From an uncultured Veillonellaceae bacterium (GTDB lineage: Bacteria; Bacillota; Negativicutes; Veillonellales; Negativicoccaceae), in the NCBI GenBank assembly GCA_902488965.1, contig CABTYA010000059.1, forward strand, positions 1-6,251: DNA of 6,251 bases, in the 5' to 3' direction. Within the stretch, counting starts at the first letter, position 1, and every line of letters starts with the position of its first letter. Position numbers and translations under genes: made by a program. This document shows, in pieces, positions 5,371 through 6,251 of this stretch. The notes beneath the pieces are model-generated. The model made no database searches. It was not told the origin of the DNA and was given only the letters and a program-made list of their open reading frames with translations.

Positions 5371-5946
5371 ATGACGACATCCGTACAACAACTGACCCGC
5401 ATTGCGGCGGCGAGTGCGCTTTGCGTAGCGGGGAGGATGATCTTGATTCCCGGGCCGAACGGGGCGCTCATTCATCTGGGCAGCGCCGCGCTGTACTTGG
5501 CAGCGACGGTATACGGCAGGCACGTGGGAGCGTGGGCAGGCGCACTCGGCTCGCTGATATTTGACATTCTCGTCAGGCTGTCGGCGTATTCGCTGTGGTC
5601 CTTTGTTATCAAGGGCGGCGCCGGCTGGATTGTCGGTTATTTTGCGGCTCGTCCCGACCGTCCGCCGACTCGCGGTGCGGTCCTCGGGGCGACGCTCATC
5701 GCTTCGCTCTGGACACTTCTCGGTTATATCGGCACTTGGTGCTTTGTCATCGGGAGCTGGACGGCCGCGGTTGCGAATATTCCGTTCTCGTTGATGACCT
5801 CGTTTATGGGGATTTTGTTGGCCGTGATTCTCACTCCTGGCTGTACCGCATCGTGCATCGCAACTGACAGGGGAGGTTTAGCGCATCGGAGATTCGATTC
5901 TGTGCAGACAAAATCAAAAAAAACAATGAATCAAGCGAAAACATAA
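5371..5946 (+). CDS. ECF transporter S component, probably for vitamin B6; likely frameshifted 3' end
   Basis: This is a small hydrophobic protein with about six membrane segments over residues 10-155, fitting an ECF-type substrate-binding (S) component. Such proteins bind a vitamin and work with a shared EcfT-EcfA energising module, which is not encoded here. LGSAALYLAATVYGRHVGAWAGALGS and the YSLWSFVIKGG segment are typical of the vitamin-type ECF S fold. The adjoining kinase suggests a B6 vitamer as substrate, by context only. AGGAGG (5359-5364) lies 6 nt before the ATG, inside the kinase gene. The frame as read gives 191 residues ending in an atypical hydrophilic tail from G157. Shifting frame at about 5838 gives WLYRIVHRN and a stop at 5865-5867, a normal S-component end at about 165 residues. 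A one-base deletion, sequencing error or -1 frameshift there is likely. Confidence 0.8.
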   Translation: MTTSVQQLTRIAAASALCVAGRMILIPGPNGALIHLGSAALYLAATVYGRHVGAWAGALGSLIFDILVRLSAYSLWSFVIKGGAGWIVGYFAARPDRPPTRGAVLGATLIASLWTLLGYIGTWCFVIGSWTAAVANIPFSLMTSFMGILLAVILTPGCTASCIATDRGGLAHRRFDSVQTKSKKTMNQAKT

Positions 5947-5968
5947 AAACATTTGATTAAAGTTAGCA

Positions 5969-5997
5969 TTTACATTGTTTATGAAAAGTGGTACACT
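5969..5997 (+). promoter_or_regulatory. Promoter of the SLH-domain protein gene
   Basis: TTTACA (5969-5974) and TACACT (5992-5997) are 17 bp apart, and TGG just before the -10 adds an extended -10 element. The surrounding A/T-rich DNA (5920-5990) resembles an UP element. This arrangement suits the high expression expected of a major surface protein. No clear terminator separates it from the B6 operon. Confidence 0.7.
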
Positions 5998-6003
5998 AAG
6001 GCC

Positions 6004-6117
6004 AATCACAGAATGCGACTGCTGTGAGAAGGGGAAATCGAGCAGTAGAGGAAACAAGGATACTCTTACCGAGCGACTTCCCGATGATGAGTCGCAATTT
6101 CTCATAGGAGGGTGTCA
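6004..6117 (+). promoter_or_regulatory. Structured 5' leader of the SLH protein mRNA
   Basis: The leader is about 114 nt long. ACTGCT (6018-6023) can pair with AGCAGT (6041-6046). GCGACT (6073-6078) pairs with AGTCGC (6090-6095). A second copy of GCGACT at 6015-6020 can pair with the same 3' arm, so two exclusive folds exist. The ribosome binding site AGGAGG (6106-6111) lies just after the second hairpin. Long structured leaders often stabilise surface-protein mRNAs; that role here is inferred. Confidence 0.45.
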
Positions 6118-6251
6118 ATGATGAACAAGAAATTGGCAGCAGTATTGGCGGCTACATGTGTACTCGGTGCAACGAGCGCATTTGCAGCCAACCCGTTCTC
6201 CGACGTACAACCGAGCGATTGGGCGTACCAGGCGGTAGAACAACTCGCGGA
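6118..6251 (+). CDS. SLH-domain outer-membrane protein, OmpM/Mep45-like (5' part only)
   Basis: The first 44 codons are visible and the gene runs off the window. A signal peptide (NKK basic start, hydrophobic AAVLAATCVLG, then AFA before ANPF) leads into FSDVQPSDWAYQAVEQLA, the start of an S-layer homology domain. In Negativicutes this pairing is typical of the major OmpM/Mep45 porin-like proteins, whose SLH domain anchors the outer membrane to polyamine-modified peptidoglycan. Two tandem ATGs (6118 and 6121) are both in frame; AGGAGG (6106-6111) is 6 nt from the first and 9 nt from the second, so either is possible. Codon use is biased (AAG/AAA, GTA, GCA), in keeping with high expression. 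The beta-barrel part lies outside the window, so another SLH protein cannot be excluded. Confidence 0.85.
   Translation, partial: MMNKKLAAVLAATCVLGATSAFAANPFSDVQPSDWAYQAVEQLA

Noticed and set aside
4458..5471. Long minus-strand open frame (337 codons) opposite the kinase
   Set aside because: It is Arg/His/Pro-rich antisense shadow of the kinase gene, with no recognisable domain.
5889..5905. ATTCGATTC resembling a tRNA T-arm
   Set aside because: No acceptor, anticodon or D-arm partner is found around it and the T-stem does not pair.
1..6251. CRISPR array, insertion sequence or prophage
   Set aside because: No regularly spaced repeats, transposase-like frame, terminal inverted repeats or phage genes are visible.

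Overview
The window looks like chromosome from a Negativicutes bacterium (didermic Firmicutes, Selenomonas/Veillonella/Megasphaera type). This rests on three things: the start of an SLH-domain outer-membrane protein of the OmpM/Mep45 kind at the right edge, strong AGGAGG-type ribosome binding sites at most starts, and moderately GC-rich coding sequence. I infer the class from gene content and cannot name the genus. All supported genes lie on the + strand.

Layout. 1-528 holds no convincing gene. It contains a 22-bp perfect palindrome, an extended -10 element, two intrinsic terminators and the promoter of the first gene. 529-1248 encodes an exported DUF4198 (NikK-like) protein whose predicted mature N-terminus is histidine; it is monocistronic and ends at a strong terminator. 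1441-3058 is a two-gene phosphate operon: a DUF47 (PhoU-like) Pit-accessory protein overlapping a Pit phosphate permease by 8 nt. A Pho-box-like 11-bp direct repeat lies upstream. 3228-4229 is a stand-alone, divergent CydB-like membrane protein with its own promoter and no cydA beside it. 4230-4532 has an extended -10 promoter followed by about 145 nt that fold into successive hairpins and end in a UUCG-capped terminator. This is a candidate small RNA or attenuator placed just before the vitamin B6 salvage pair. 4533-5946 is that pair: a pyridoxal/pyridoxamine kinase and an ECF-transporter S component separated by 1 nt. The S component appears frameshifted near its 3' end. 5969-6251 has a strong promoter, a structured leader and the first 44 codons of the SLH protein.

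How the parts work together. DUF47 and Pit should form one phosphate-uptake unit, probably under a PhoB/PhoP-type regulator. The S component would bring in a B6 vitamer through a shared ECF module encoded elsewhere, and the kinase would trap it as the 5'-phosphate. The two least-explained elements are the structured RNA at 4289-4432 and the orphan CydB-like gene, which has non-canonical residues at positions normally conserved in the oxidase subunit.
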